Positions 9,888 to 18,333 of a stretch of DNA of 64,000 nucleotides are shown here, in pieces. The stretch spans positions 62,001-126,000 of the forward strand of contig JADJAL010000005.1 in assembly GCA_016704305.1 (NCBI GenBank), read 5' to 3'. Position numbers and translations under genes: made by a program. The stretch is from Haliea sp. Lineage in GTDB: Bacteria > Pseudomonadota > Gammaproteobacteria > Pseudomonadales > Halieaceae. A model generated the notes under the pieces. The model searched no databases. It saw nothing but the letters and a program-made list of their open reading frames with translations, and was not told where the DNA came from. Position 1 is the stretch's first letter. Each line of letters opens with the position of its first letter.

Positions 9888-10398
9888 TTTATTTCCTGGA
9901 AATGAACGCCAGAGGGCGACAGGAAATGTAACAAACCGTCAGGGAATACCCATGAGGCGTTTCCTTCGAGTGTTGTTACCCTACCCAGCATTGAGCGTAT
10001 ACCCCCAAGCCACTAACCCGAGTGTTTTATCGCTTAAATGTTTCGGGATTGTGTTGCTAAAAAGTCTACTACAAGTATCCGAACTGACACGGGCTTTCGA
10101 CGGCAAGTGTGCTGCAGGTCCGGTTCCTGGCGGACATTTGAGGCTTCGCGTGTAACGCGTTGAGCCTGTGGTCCCCGGCAAAGAGGTGCAGTGAACTTTT
10201 GCAAACCGAATGGAATGTTCTGGCGGGATACCGTCGTCAGGTCGGCCTTCAGGCACCTTGGCAACTTTGGCGAGACGCCTGATATGGTTTTAGAAACTTT
10301 GGGAATTATCGCATGAGGGTGCTGACCCACTGTGGATGGGGAGGCACTATCAATCGGGTACCTATGAAAGCCCATCACCCGTTAACGGGGGTAGAGCC
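9888..10398. other. Intergenic stretch with no supported gene
   Basis: About 510 bases between the diguanylate cyclase start and the ssrA terminator. Short open frames exist on both strands, but none has a recognisable motif, a good ribosome site or protein-like composition. A tmRNA 3' end is a common integration site, so an old insertion remnant is possible, but I saw no integrase or repeated att-like end. Confidence 0.4.
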
Positions 10399-10428
10399 AA
10401 AAAAAGGGCCTGGAGATTATCCAGGCCC
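10399..10428 (-). terminator. Rho-independent terminator of ssrA
   Basis: On the minus strand a 9-bp perfect stem (GGGCCTGGA with TCCAGGCCC, loop of 5) is followed directly by seven T (A run at 10399-10405 of the plus strand). It lies 8 bases after the CCA end of the tmRNA, so it ends that transcript. Confidence 0.9.
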
Positions 10429-10435
10429 TGGGTGT

Positions 10436-10827
10436 TGGTGGAGGCGGCGGGAGTTGAACCCGCGTCCGCCAGTACTCTGCCTTCGGCTCTACATGCTTAG
10501 ATTCCGTTTATTGAGTTAACCGCACACAGCCCAACGGGCAGGACGTGATTGGCGAGTCCTGTTTTAGTTTAGCCGCGCGGCCCAGAACATACCTCGCAGC
10601 GATCCAGTTCTATATGACAGTCAGTAGCGCGGGGCTGGCACCTTGCTAGAGACCGCTGGCGGGCGAACCCACCAGGAGTGCTTCAAAAAGCTGCTTACGC
10701 AGCCAGTTGGGCACCGTAGTTGTCGTCATTGGCAACTAATAGTTTGCAGCTTTTGATTAACGTGATTGGCTACCATCACGGCATGCACCTCAGGGTTCGC
10801 AACCGTCGTCGAATCCAAATCGCCCCC
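10436..10827 (-). ncRNA. ssrA: Transfer-messenger RNA (tmRNA)
   Basis: Both ends of the tRNA-like domain are visible. The 5' end at 10827 begins GGGGGCGATTTGGATTCGACG, and the 3' end is a T-arm GGTTCAACTCCCGCC with CGCCTCCACCA ending at 10436. The seven acceptor pairs (GGGGGCG with CGCCTCC) close with one G-U. The tag frame runs from 10733 to 10695 and reads ANDDNYGAQLAA then TAA. tmRNA with SmpB rescues stalled ribosomes and marks the broken protein for ClpXP. The smpB gene lies 4 kb upstream on the same strand. A TATACT-like -10 lies at 10842-10847, close to the end of the AsmA-like gene. Confidence 0.97.
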
Positions 10828-10854
10828 GTTAGTGAGGCGGCAGTATACTCCATA

Positions 10855-13800
10855 TCAGGGCTTTGTGGGGCAAACCAATCGAGACGATGCCGCAATCGGG
10901 TTGACGGGACACACGTCCTTGCTGATCAAATCCCTGATGGAGGTGCAAGGATTTTCCGTGGCCAGCACGCGTTTTATCAGGGTTTCGCCCAACACCGAAA
11001 GGCCGCCGGTCGCGATTGCCGCCCATCCGCGCCAAAGGAGGCTGGTGGTATCGGGAACGATGCCGGGATTGGTGAGTGGGCCCCTGATCTGTATGGTGTT
11101 GGAGAAAATACTGCCCACGGAGATACCCACGCCCTGCCTGCCTCTGGAATCGAGGCTCATCTGCATGGTCTCCGCTCCCAGGTCGACGTGGATTTGGCCG
11201 AGCAGGTTGGCCTGCGTGGTGCGCGCCGCGAAGCCGTGGGGAGTTACGCCGACGCCGTTCTGGAACAGCGCTACTGTGATGCCGCATTGCAGTTGGGGCG
11301 TGGTCCGCTCGATGCCGGGTATCAGGGTTTGAAACACCGTTGCGGCCAGGTTGGTGGTGAGCAGGACGGAATTGGCGTAGTCAAACGGGCCCTGTCCCAG
11401 TTCGAGGTAGAACAGGCCATTGGCGTGGGCGGCGAGTTCCGCCTCGCTCTGCCCCTGGCTCTGGAGCGAGATGAAGCCACTGCGGGGGAAGGTGTTCCTG
11501 CTCGTGAGCCCGTGCAGGTTCTTGAAGGTCCCTGTGATGTCCATTGTCGGGGGCGCGGCATTTGCGTCGAGCGCGAGGTCGATTTCCGCCGTGCCCTGGC
11601 TCAAGTCATCACTGCGGGCCTGCAGAGAAAGCTGGCTGTCTTTCAGCTTGCCGGTGACGTTCAATTGCTTCACCGTGATCGCGGTGCTGAGCAGCGAATC
11701 CAGCCGCGCAGACAGTTTCAGGTTGAAGTCTTTCAGCATCTCAAAGGGCAGCGGGTCGCTGCTGAATAGCCGGGCGCCGGGTTTGGCCTCCTCATCATCG
11801 CCCAGCATGCGCAGCGGTGTTAGCAGGACATTGCCGACGAAAGAGGCACTGGTCCTGGCGAGCGAGACAACAGTGCTGCCAGTGGGCTGCGCTGGCTTCT
11901 TTTTGTCCTTGAGGTAGGCGTTTTCCCAGGGCAGCAGGGACAGGGTGCCGCTGTGTATATCGACTTCCAGCAGGGGCGGCGACGTGTTGTGGTAGCGCAC
12001 CGCTCCGGACAATTCAGTTTCTCCCCACTGCAAACTGTTGATGTCCGCCTCCATGCCATCGGCAAGTCGCGTGGCGGTGAGCGTCAGCTTTCGCCGCGCT
12101 TCCGGCGCATTGCCCTGCGCTGGGTTTGCCGCCTGCAGATCGATAAACCCCGTCAAATTGCCTGCCAGCTCCTCCATGTTGCGCCCGGCGCTGTTCAATT
12201 TCGCGGAGCCCGAGACCGTGATGTGCTCGATATCCTCGCTGGCAATGAGAAACTGGTCGAGATCGATGTTGGAAAGTGCGGCGTTGAGCGCAAGCGTCGC
12301 GCGATCATTTTTCCAGGTGATTTCCCCCTGGCTGTTCACAGTGCCGTTATCGGTGCGAAAGTCGAGTTGGCTCAGGTCGAGGACGTTGGGGCCCGTGACG
12401 AATGCCAGTTGCACGTCGGCTAGCGGCAACTCGTACAGGCTCAGTGACTTGATCGAGAGCGAGGCTTTTGCCGCGCCGAGTCGCTGCAGCGTCGGCAACA
12501 GCGGTGCCGAGGCGCTCGCACCCGTGGATTGCGGTAACAGCGCCATCAGGCTGTCGATGTTCAACCGGTCCGACTCCAGCGCGGCAATGACCCAGGGGCT
12601 GCGACCGGCCACCAGCGAGAGCTTTCCTGTCACGGCCTGCTCGATGGAATCGATGTTGAGGTTTTCAATTTCCACGCCAACGATGCGATCGCTATCCAGC
12701 ACCAGGCTGGAACTGCCGCTGAATTTCAATGTTTCCTCGGCCACCGCTGTGCGTCGCCAGTTGTTGTCCGCGCGGATGTCCATGGAAATCTGCGCGGTAC
12801 CCTTCATGGCTGCGAATACGTCCTTCATGGTGTCGCCCTGGCTGCGAAACTCCAGGTTCCCCGTGCTGCGACTGTAAAAAATGCCGCGTTGGCGGAAGAT
12901 TTCCGGGATATCCAGATTGGTGAACTGCGCTTTCAACTGTACGCTGCCGGTCGCGTTCGGTGGCGTGTTTGCCTCCAGGGTCAGGTTGAGTATGCCCGCA
13001 TCGATGGACTTGCCGGTCGCGACCAGTTTGCCGCCGTGCGCGGTACGCTCCAGCGTGGCGGTCGCCCGGGCCAGTTGTACGGTGGAGGATTGCAGTTCCG
13101 AAATATCCAGCGTGACCGCGAGTTCCAGTTCGGGCAACACCTCGAGGTAGTCCGGCAATGCCATGCCAGGTAGTGGTTCTGCATCCTCCGGCTCGATGAG
13201 AAAGTCCAGGTCCACGCGCGAGCCTTTCAGATCGACGGTGAGCTTGCGTTGATCCGTGCCGGACAGCGCGGCGGAGCCACTGAGCTGCCCCTTGCCCACT
13301 GTGATGGCGATATTTTCCAGTGCGAACTCTCCGGGGCGTTTGTCCAACTGTGCAGTGATGGCAAAAGGAGTATCCATCGCGCTGTGGTAGTACCCGGCCA
13401 ATGACATATCACCCTGCAGCGAATTGAGCAGGCCTTCCCAGGTCTCGCCCTGGCCGTTGAGGGTGGCGCGCCCGGTGTGCAATAACCAGTCTGAACTGAC
13501 GAACTGCGTTGCTATGTTGCCGTTGTCATCGCGCGGCTTGAGGCTCCCATCCAGGGCCACGGTCCAGTCGTTCTCGCCGCTGACAATATGGACATCGCCG
13601 GTCAAAACGCCAGCTGCGCCGTCGCTGCTCAGGTTGGTGATCTGTGCACCCTGGGAGCTGGTGATGAAGTCGAAGGTGTTGTCCTTGCTGATCTCGTCGT
13701 CGAAGTGAATCTCGCTGATGGCCACGTGGCCATCATGCTGGGGCAGGTCCAGTCGAGGCAGCGCCGAAGCGAGCACGGCGGCGATATCCGTGGTTTCATC

Positions 13801-13923
13801 AGGCTTGCGATAGTTGTCGATCAGCGATGAGAGCCGCGTACTGTCCAGCAGGGGGATGCTGGTTTCGGAGTGATCCGGCAGGGACCAGGCGGTCTGGCCG
13901 GTGGTGACGGTGCTTGCGGTCAT
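10855..13923 (-). CDS. AsmA-like protein, main C-terminal part (probably one gene with the 13920-14636 piece)
   Basis: This 1022-residue frame is made of beta-rich segments typical of AsmA/TamB-like inner-membrane-anchored periplasmic proteins, which are linked to outer-membrane lipid transport and assembly. It has no signal sequence of its own, starts inside the stop of the preceding frame (ATGA), and the same frame reads protein-like upstream of the ATG (AAYTVQLDVAGAG). The simplest view is a single protein of about 1260 residues whose frame is broken by one missing base at about 13975-13988. The C-terminus (RRL-like helix with Cys residues, ending CPTKP) looks complete. The exact substrate or partner is unknown. 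Confidence 0.8.
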   Translation of the reverse strand: MTASTVTTGQTAWSLPDHSETSIPLLDSTRLSSLIDNYRKPDETTDIAAVLASALPRLDLPQHDGHVAISEIHFDDEISKDNTFDFITSSQGAQITNLSSDGAAGVLTGDVHIVSGENDWTVALDGSLKPRDDNGNIATQFVSSDWLLHTGRATLNGQGETWEGLLNSLQGDMSLAGYYHSAMDTPFAITAQLDKRPGEFALENIAITVGKGQLSGSAALSGTDQRKLTVDLKGSRVDLDFLIEPEDAEPLPGMALPDYLEVLPELELAVTLDISELQSSTVQLARATATLERTAHGGKLVATGKSIDAGILNLTLEANTPPNATGSVQLKAQFTNLDIPEIFRQRGIFYSRSTGNLEFRSQGDTMKDVFAAMKGTAQISMDIRADNNWRRTAVAEETLKFSGSSSLVLDSDRIVGVEIENLNIDSIEQAVTGKLSLVAGRSPWVIAALESDRLNIDSLMALLPQSTGASASAPLLPTLQRLGAAKASLSIKSLSLYELPLADVQLAFVTGPNVLDLSQLDFRTDNGTVNSQGEITWKNDRATLALNAALSNIDLDQFLIASEDIEHITVSGSAKLNSAGRNMEELAGNLTGFIDLQAANPAQGNAPEARRKLTLTATRLADGMEADINSLQWGETELSGAVRYHNTSPPLLEVDIHSGTLSLLPWENAYLKDKKKPAQPTGSTVVSLARTSASFVGNVLLTPLRMLGDDEEAKPGARLFSSDPLPFEMLKDFNLKLSARLDSLLSTAITVKQLNVTGKLKDSQLSLQARSDDLSQGTAEIDLALDANAAPPTMDITGTFKNLHGLTSRNTFPRSGFISLQSQGQSEAELAAHANGLFYLELGQGPFDYANSVLLTTNLAATVFQTLIPGIERTTPQLQCGITVALFQNGVGVTPHGFAARTTQANLLGQIHVDLGAETMQMSLDSRGRQGVGISVGSIFSNTIQIRGPLTNPGIVPDTTSLLWRGWAAIATGGLSVLGETLIKRVLATENPCTSIRDLISKDVCPVNPIAASSRLVCPTKP

Positions 13924-14636
13924 GCCTGCGCCCGCAACATCGAGCTGTACCGTGTAGGCAGCGCTCTCTGCGGCGGTGTTGCCGCCAGGGCCACGCTGGC
14001 TTTTAGCGTGACGATGGAGTCCGGTTTACCGTCAACTTCGACGGTTAATACAGTGTCGATGGGAGCCAGTTGCAACAGCGCGGGCAGCGACGCCAGCTCC
14101 AGCTTCAGGTCAACATTTCCGGCCGCACGTTGCTCGCGCCAGTCCGCCACCGCTCGACCGCTCGCGTGCCGTTGCCAGCGCAATTGCGCTACCGGGTATT
14201 CCTCTCCACTTTCCGTGACATAGCGACCGGACTCCAGTTGCAGCGTCCGGGGCAGGTAAGGCTCCAGAAATTTGTAGTTATCCGGCAGTGGCGAGTCGCT
14301 GCTGGGCCAGCGCGAAGGGCGCACCATCAGCTCGTCCGCGCTGGCGTACACCAGTCGCACGTCACCCTCCAGCAAGTCTGCCCACGCGAGCGTGACATGC
14401 ACTGCGGTCGCGGTGACGGCCGGGTCCTTCGGATCGCCCATGACCAGTGTGGGACTGCTGGCCCTGAGCAGTAGCGCGTGTGCCTGAATCGGTCCGAGCA
14501 GCACCGGCAGGCCGAGCTGTTTGCTGAGTAGCGGGGCGAGTTCAGCATCCAGCGTACGTTCGAGTATGCGGTTGCCCCAATACCCCAGGGCTCCGAGGGA
14601 TACAATCACAACCGAGGCAATGATCAATCGTTTCAC
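13920..14636 (-). CDS. AsmA-like protein, N-terminal part
   Basis: The 238-residue frame starts with an uncleaved signal anchor (MKRLIIASVVIVSLGALGYW) and continues with the AsmA N-terminal pattern: a helix ending LAPLLSKQLGLPV, then paired beta strands. The last 20 or so residues (after ASVALAA) no longer look like the family, whereas the alternative frame does from that point. This is therefore best read as the N-terminus of the large protein encoded next to it, split by a single-base deletion near 13980. If the split is real, the two products would be translationally coupled through the overlapping ATGA. Confidence 0.78.
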   Translation of the reverse strand: MKRLIIASVVIVSLGALGYWGNRILERTLDAELAPLLSKQLGLPVLLGPIQAHALLLRASSPTLVMGDPKDPAVTATAVHVTLAWADLLEGDVRLVYASADELMVRPSRWPSSDSPLPDNYKFLEPYLPRTLQLESGRYVTESGEEYPVAQLRWQRHASGRAVADWREQRAAGNVDLKLELASLPALLQLAPIDTVLTVEVDGKPDSIVTLKASVALAATPPQRALPTRYSSMLRAQA

Positions 14637-14713
14637 GCAGTACCACCAAACGAGGGAGAGGCGGCCATGGTATCAGCGTGCTATGGGGCTTGCCATGCAT
14701 GGGGCACAGGCAT

Positions 14714-14755
14714 AAAAAAGCCGCCCCCGATCAGCAGGTGCCAATCGATTGCGGC
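14714..14755 (-). terminator. Rho-independent terminator downstream of smpB / candidate small RNA
   Basis: On the minus strand GCCGC pairs with GCGGC across a loop that contains a second inner pairing (CGAT with ATCG), and six T follow (A run 14714-14719). It would end the transcript that comes from smpB or from a promoter inside 14870-15016. Confidence 0.7.
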
Positions 14756-14870
14756 CGGTCGGTATTAGCCCAGCGGTGGGGAACGCGTCGCGCAGTTCCC
14801 TGCCCCAGGCACTTTCCTCCATGGGAAAGTGTGGCGGTATTAAACCGTATACCTGATGTGAGTGCCTGAT
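14720..14870 (-). ncRNA. Candidate structured RNA between smpB and the AsmA-like gene
   Basis: The 380-base gap between smpB and the AsmA-like gene has no protein-like frame but is unusually rich in strong complementary pairs ahead of the terminator. Plus-strand positions: GGGAAC 14779-14784 with GTTCCC 14795-14800; ACTTTCC 14811-14817 with GGAAAGT 14824-14830; GGTAT 14836-14840 with ATACC 14849-14853; and an outer AGGCACT 14807-14813 with AGTGCCT 14861-14867. The T run shows that the transcript is on the minus strand. It does not match 6S, 4.5S or RNase P RNA by eye. It could be an independent small RNA or a structured smpB 3' end. Confidence 0.42.
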
Positions 14871-15016
14871 AACCCGCGCTGATCGTCGTCAGTCGAGCAT
14901 CAGCTTGCACGTCTGCAGTAGCTCACATTGATAACTATGGTTCCGATCCTGGAAAAGCGCAAACCGTTGCTTAGATTTTGTGCTTCTAAGCTTCCGCTGC
15001 CGACGCGTCGCTTAAC

Positions 15017-15499
15017 TTACTGCTTGACGTTCGCGCGTATGATGCGTTGCTTCTGGCGACTCCAGTCCCGGTCTTTTTCCGTGTCGCGTTTGTCGTGCGC
15101 TTTTTTGCCGACTGCCAACGCGATGCGCGCCTTCACCAGGTGATCCTTCCAGTAGAGCTGGGTGCACACACAGGTAAGTCCTTTTTGTGAGGTGGCGGCG
15201 AGTATTTTTGCGAGCTCCTTCCTGTGCAGCAGCAGTTTGCGCGTGCGCGTGGGGTCGGGCACGAAATGGGTCGAGGCCGTATCCAGCGGGATGATATGCG
15301 TGCCCAGCAGCCACGCCTCGCCATCCTTCATCAGCACGTACGAATCGGCCAGATCGGCCTTGCCCATGCGCAGGCTCTTCACTTCCCAGCCACTCAGTGC
15401 TACGCCGGCTTCAAACGTATCCATCAATTGATAGTCGAAACTGGCGCGCCGGTTCTGGGCGATGATGTTGCTGGCTTTCTGTGGTTTCTTCCTCGGCAT
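15017..15499 (-). CDS. smpB: SsrA-binding protein SmpB
   Basis: A 160-residue protein with the SmpB hallmarks: SNIIAQNRRASFDY at the N-terminus, FEAGVALSGWEVKSLR, SYVLMKDGEAWLLGTHI, and the basic C-terminal tail KKAHDKRDTEKDRDWSRQKQRI. SmpB is the essential partner of tmRNA; its oligonucleotide-binding fold and basic tail mimic the missing codon-anticodon pairing in the ribosome A site. The start at 15499 (MPRKKP) matches the family. The frame is open 25 residues further upstream, but that part has no family character. The ssrA gene lies downstream on the same strand. Confidence 0.97.
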   Translation of the reverse strand: MPRKKPQKASNIIAQNRRASFDYQLMDTFEAGVALSGWEVKSLRMGKADLADSYVLMKDGEAWLLGTHIIPLDTASTHFVPDPTRTRKLLLHRKELAKILAATSQKGLTCVCTQLYWKDHLVKARIALAVGKKAHDKRDTEKDRDWSRQKQRIIRANVKQ

Positions 15500-15612
15500 G
15501 GCGCGCATTATACGGAGAAGGCCCGGAGGCGAAACGTGAATCCTCCTCTTTTCAGTCCTGTTGGCCTGCGGCACTCTCCTTTCATGGCTTCCCTGGACGT
15601 TTCCCGTTGCAC

Positions 15613-16965
15613 GTGACTGACTCCGGTACTGCTGATAAATGGGGTTCGCGCACCACGTTTGTGCTCGCGATGTCCGCGTCGGTAGTGGGGCTGGGCAACC
15701 TGTGGCGCTTTTCCTATTTGTGTGGCGAATACGGCGGTGGTGCGTTCGTCATCGCTTACGTCGTGTGCCTGTTCCTGATTGCCGCGCCGGTGATGGTGGC
15801 AGAGGTGGTACTCGGCAGGTACGGCGGACCGAGTCCAGTGCAGTCGATTCGCCGTGCGTGTGACGGCTCGCTGCGTTCGCGCGGCTGGATGCTGGTCGGT
15901 GTGCTGGCCTGCCTGACCGGCGTGCTGATTCTGTCGCTGTACATTGTCGTTGCCGGCTGGGGTATGGCCTATGCCGGTTTTATGTATTCAGGCGTTTTCG
16001 CGGCAGCGCGCGCGGCGGAGGTGGGGGCGCATTTCGAAGCCTTCCTGGCAGAGCCCATGCTTCAGGTGTACTGGCAGAGTGTGTTCCTGTTGCTGACGGC
16101 AGGTGCGGTGGTGCTGGGCGTGAGGCGCGGCCTTGGCATGCTGGCCTGGCTGGTCGTGCCTGTGCTGTTCGCGATGCTGGGCTTTCTGGTGAAATATGGC
16201 TTTGACTACGGCGATATCGGTGCCGCCCGCAACTTCCTGTTCTCCACGCGGTTGGTGGACTTTTCCAGCCAGTCGGTGCTCGTCGCCCTGGGCCACGCGC
16301 TGTTTACGTTGGGGGTGGGCGTGGGTACCGGCATCAGCTACGGTGCCTACGCCCCGCAGAGTGTGCCCATCGGTCGTTCGATCATGGCGGTGGCGGTCTT
16401 CGATACCGTGATCGCGCTGCTGGCCGGCCTGGCGATCTTTCCCATCGTATTTGCCAACCACATGGAACCCACTGCTGGCCCTGGCCTGCTATTTATCAGC
16501 CTGCCCTATGCGTTCGGCAACCTGATGCAGGGGGAATTGGTAGGCGCCGTGTTCTTCGTGATGATGGTGCTGGCCGCGCTGGGCTCGGCGGTTGCGCTGA
16601 TGGAGCCCGTGGTGGCCATGTTGATGCAGCAGGCGCGGCTCTCGCGTTTTACCGCCGCGCTGATTGTCGGCGCCATCGTGTGGTTGCTGGGTTGGGTGAT
16701 CGTTGTGTCGTTGCAATCGGGACAGGTATTGCCGTGGTTTGGTAAACAGAACCTGCTGGCAGTTTTGGACACCTTCACGTCGCGTGTGCTGCTGCCTCTG
16801 GTAGCATTGCTCATCGCCGTGTTGGCGGGCTGGCGCTTGCGACCGGAAATCCTGCGGCTGGAACTGGTGCGTGAATCCGCGCTGTTTTTCTCGCTCTGGC
16901 GGTTTCTGTTGCGTTATATTGCGCCGCTGGCGATAGCGCTGCTGATATTTACCTCGCTGCTGTAG
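15613..16965 (+). CDS. Sodium-dependent transporter, neurotransmitter:sodium symporter (NSS/SNF) family
   Basis: The protein has 450 residues and about 11-12 membrane segments. The N-terminus has the NSS signature WGSRTTFVLAMSASVVGLGNLWRFSYLCGEYGGGAF, which forms the sodium and substrate site in TM1 and its unwound break. The middle has GVGVGTGISYGAYAP in TM6. Bacterial members (LeuT, TnaT, MhsT) import amino acids with sodium. The GTG at 15613 was chosen because the signature starts shortly after it; the open frame reaches 15481 but overlaps smpB. No strong ribosome site is seen. Substrate not predictable from the sequence. Confidence 0.9.
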   Translation: MTDSGTADKWGSRTTFVLAMSASVVGLGNLWRFSYLCGEYGGGAFVIAYVVCLFLIAAPVMVAEVVLGRYGGPSPVQSIRRACDGSLRSRGWMLVGVLACLTGVLILSLYIVVAGWGMAYAGFMYSGVFAAARAAEVGAHFEAFLAEPMLQVYWQSVFLLLTAGAVVLGVRRGLGMLAWLVVPVLFAMLGFLVKYGFDYGDIGAARNFLFSTRLVDFSSQSVLVALGHALFTLGVGVGTGISYGAYAPQSVPIGRSIMAVAVFDTVIALLAGLAIFPIVFANHMEPTAGPGLLFISLPYAFGNLMQGELVGAVFFVMMVLAALGSAVALMEPVVAMLMQQARLSRFTAALIVGAIVWLLGWVIVVSLQSGQVLPWFGKQNLLAVLDTFTSRVLLPLVALLIAVLAGWRLRPEILRLELVRESALFFSLWRFLLRYIAPLAIALLIFTSLL

Positions 16966-17023
16966 GTGGGTGTAGGCACTTCGCGCCGCCGGCGTCACCT
17001 TGCCACAGGGTACAAACGACACC

Positions 17024-17455
17024 ATGACAATTATTAATCGCAGCGCCTTGCTACCCTACAGCGCGCGCCAGTTGTTCGATCTGGTCAGCGATGTGGAGTC
17101 ATACCCCAGTTACATGGAAGGCTGTGTGGGTGCGCGTATTCTGCGCCGCGAAGACCAGTTGCTGGAAGCGCGCCTTGACCTGGCGCGCGGCGGCATCAAC
17201 CAGAGTTTCAGCACACGCAACCGGATGCGCGCCGCGCAGGAAATCACACTGGAACTGCTCGATGGCCCCTTCGAGTATTTCAGCGGCCACTGGGATTTTC
17301 GCGCGCTGGGCGATTCGGCCTGCAAAATGAGCCTGTACCTGGAGTTCAAATTCAGCAGCAAGCTGCTCGGCGTCGCAGCATCGCGGCTGTTCGAAAAGGT
17401 CACCAACAACCTGGTGGACGCGGTCGGTCGTCGCGCCACGCAAATTTATGGCTGA
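17024..17455 (+). CDS. ratA: RatA-like SRPBCC (START-type) family protein
   Basis: The 143 residues match the RatA/Coq10-like group: MTIINRSALLPYSARQLFDLVSDVESYPSYMEGC at the start, FSTRNRM in the middle, and an amphipathic C-terminal helix (SRLFEKVTNNLVDAVGRRA). The family has a hydrophobic pocket. E. coli RatA was reported to block ribosome subunit association, while the mitochondrial relative Coq10 binds ubiquinone. The arrangement ratA-rnfH next to bamE/smpB is common in gammaproteobacteria. Its stop overlaps a 16-bp direct duplication at the junction with rnfH. Confidence 0.9.
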   Translation: MTIINRSALLPYSARQLFDLVSDVESYPSYMEGCVGARILRREDQLLEARLDLARGGINQSFSTRNRMRAAQEITLELLDGPFEYFSGHWDFRALGDSACKMSLYLEFKFSSKLLGVAASRLFEKVTNNLVDAVGRRATQIYG

Positions 17456-17478
17456 TGCAATGTATGGCTGATGCAATG
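17447..17478 (+). repeat. Exact 16-bp tandem duplication at the ratA-rnfH junction
   Basis: TATGGCTGATGCAATG occurs twice, at 17447-17462 and 17463-17478. The first copy carries the ratA stop and the second copy brings the ATG of rnfH at 17476. The duplication adds candidate start codons at 17455 and 17464 without changing either protein core. Confidence 0.95.
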
Positions 17479-17793
17479 AGCAATGAAAATTCAATAGCGG
17501 TGGAAGTGGCCTACGCGCTGCCGCACAAACAGGCCCTACTCAAAATCAAAGTGCCGGCGGGGACGACAGCGCTGCAGGCGGCGCAACAGTCCGGTATCGC
17601 GAGCAAATTTGACGGGCTGGATCTTGAAGACGCGACACTGGGGATTTTTGGGCAGGTGGTTGCGGCGGCACAGGTGCTGCGTGACGGCGACCGCGTGGAA
17701 ATTTACCGGCCTCTACTCGCGGATCCGAAAGATGTGCGCAAGGCGCGAGCCGAGCGCGCCAAGGAGCGCCGTCAACACGACAAGGCGGATTAA
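17476..17793 (+). CDS. rnfH: RnfH family protein (UPF0125, ubiquitin-like fold)
   Basis: About 105 residues with the RnfH pattern: VEVAYALPHKQALLKIKVPAGTTALQAAQQSGI, then LGIFGQVVAAAQVLRDGDRVEIYRPL, and a highly charged tail (KDVRKARAERAKERR). The fold is a beta-grasp. The name comes from association with rnf clusters in some species; the function is not established. In-frame ATGs at 17455 and 17464 arise from the 16-bp duplication, and the ATG at 17476 is probably the ancestral start. It is coupled to ratA. Confidence 0.92.
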   Translation: MSNENSIAVEVAYALPHKQALLKIKVPAGTTALQAAQQSGIASKFDGLDLEDATLGIFGQVVAAAQVLRDGDRVEIYRPLLADPKDVRKARAERAKERRQHDKAD

Positions 17794-17828
17794 CGGCAGC
17801 GCTCGGGTCAGTGCGAACTGGACAGGCC

Positions 17829-18260
17829 TTACGTTGACGGTGGTACAGGTATTCCTGGCGGGGGCTCGGGCAGCGCCTGGTCTGACGGCTGCGCCGCGCT
17901 ATTTTCCTCAGGTGATGCGCTGTCCTCAGCGCCCCAGTCGGAGGGGGCGAGATCGCCAGTTACGTTTACCAGCAGATCGCCGTCAAACTGCACCGTCAGT
18001 AATGCCTCGCTCAAAACCTTTGTGCCGTTGCGCTTGGTATACAGGTAGTCCCAGCGATTCTGGTCGAACGTGTCCTGGATCAGCGGTGTGCCCAGGATGA
18101 ATTTTACCTGGCGGCGAGTCATGCCCGGTTTGAGTTGCGCGGCCATCTCCGGCGTGACGATATTGCCCTGTTCTACATTGATTTTGTACACGCCGGGGAA
18201 GCCAACGAAACCGCAGGCGCTGAGCAAGGCCACTGCCAGGGAGATCAGAACAATCCGCAT
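17829..18260 (-). CDS. bamE: Outer membrane protein assembly factor BamE (SmpA) lipoprotein
   Basis: The 143-residue protein starts with a lipoprotein signal ending LLSAC (Cys16). The BamE core follows: VYKINVEQGNIVTPEMAAQLKPGMTRRQVKFILGTPLI and then DRWDYLY-like NRWDYLYTKRNG. BamE is the small lipoprotein of the BAM complex that inserts beta-barrel proteins into the outer membrane. An acidic, proline-rich C-terminal tail of about 40 residues is longer than in E. coli. It is transcribed divergently from fur, an arrangement typical of gammaproteobacteria, with a 73-base shared promoter region. Confidence 0.96.
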   Translation of the reverse strand: MRIVLISLAVALLSACGFVGFPGVYKINVEQGNIVTPEMAAQLKPGMTRRQVKFILGTPLIQDTFDQNRWDYLYTKRNGTKVLSEALLTVQFDGDLLVNVTGDLAPSDWGAEDSASPEENSAAQPSDQALPEPPPGIPVPPST

Positions 18261-18333
18261 GGGATAAAACTTCCACTTCTGCTATTGGGGTGGCATCATA
18301 CCTCCACTGGACAGCACAGAGAACCCCTACCCC

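Noticed and set aside
10034..10378. 114-codon frame before ssrA on the minus strand
   Set aside because: No ribosome site, no motif, composition unlike the neighbouring proteins.
13900..13990. Two separate AsmA-type genes coupled by ATGA
   Set aside because: The downstream frame reads protein-like upstream of its ATG and has no signal anchor, so one frameshifted gene is more likely.
14700..14900. 6S RNA, RNase P RNA or SRP RNA in the smpB downstream gap
   Set aside because: The conserved sequence blocks of these RNAs are absent and the size does not fit; kept only as an unnamed candidate.
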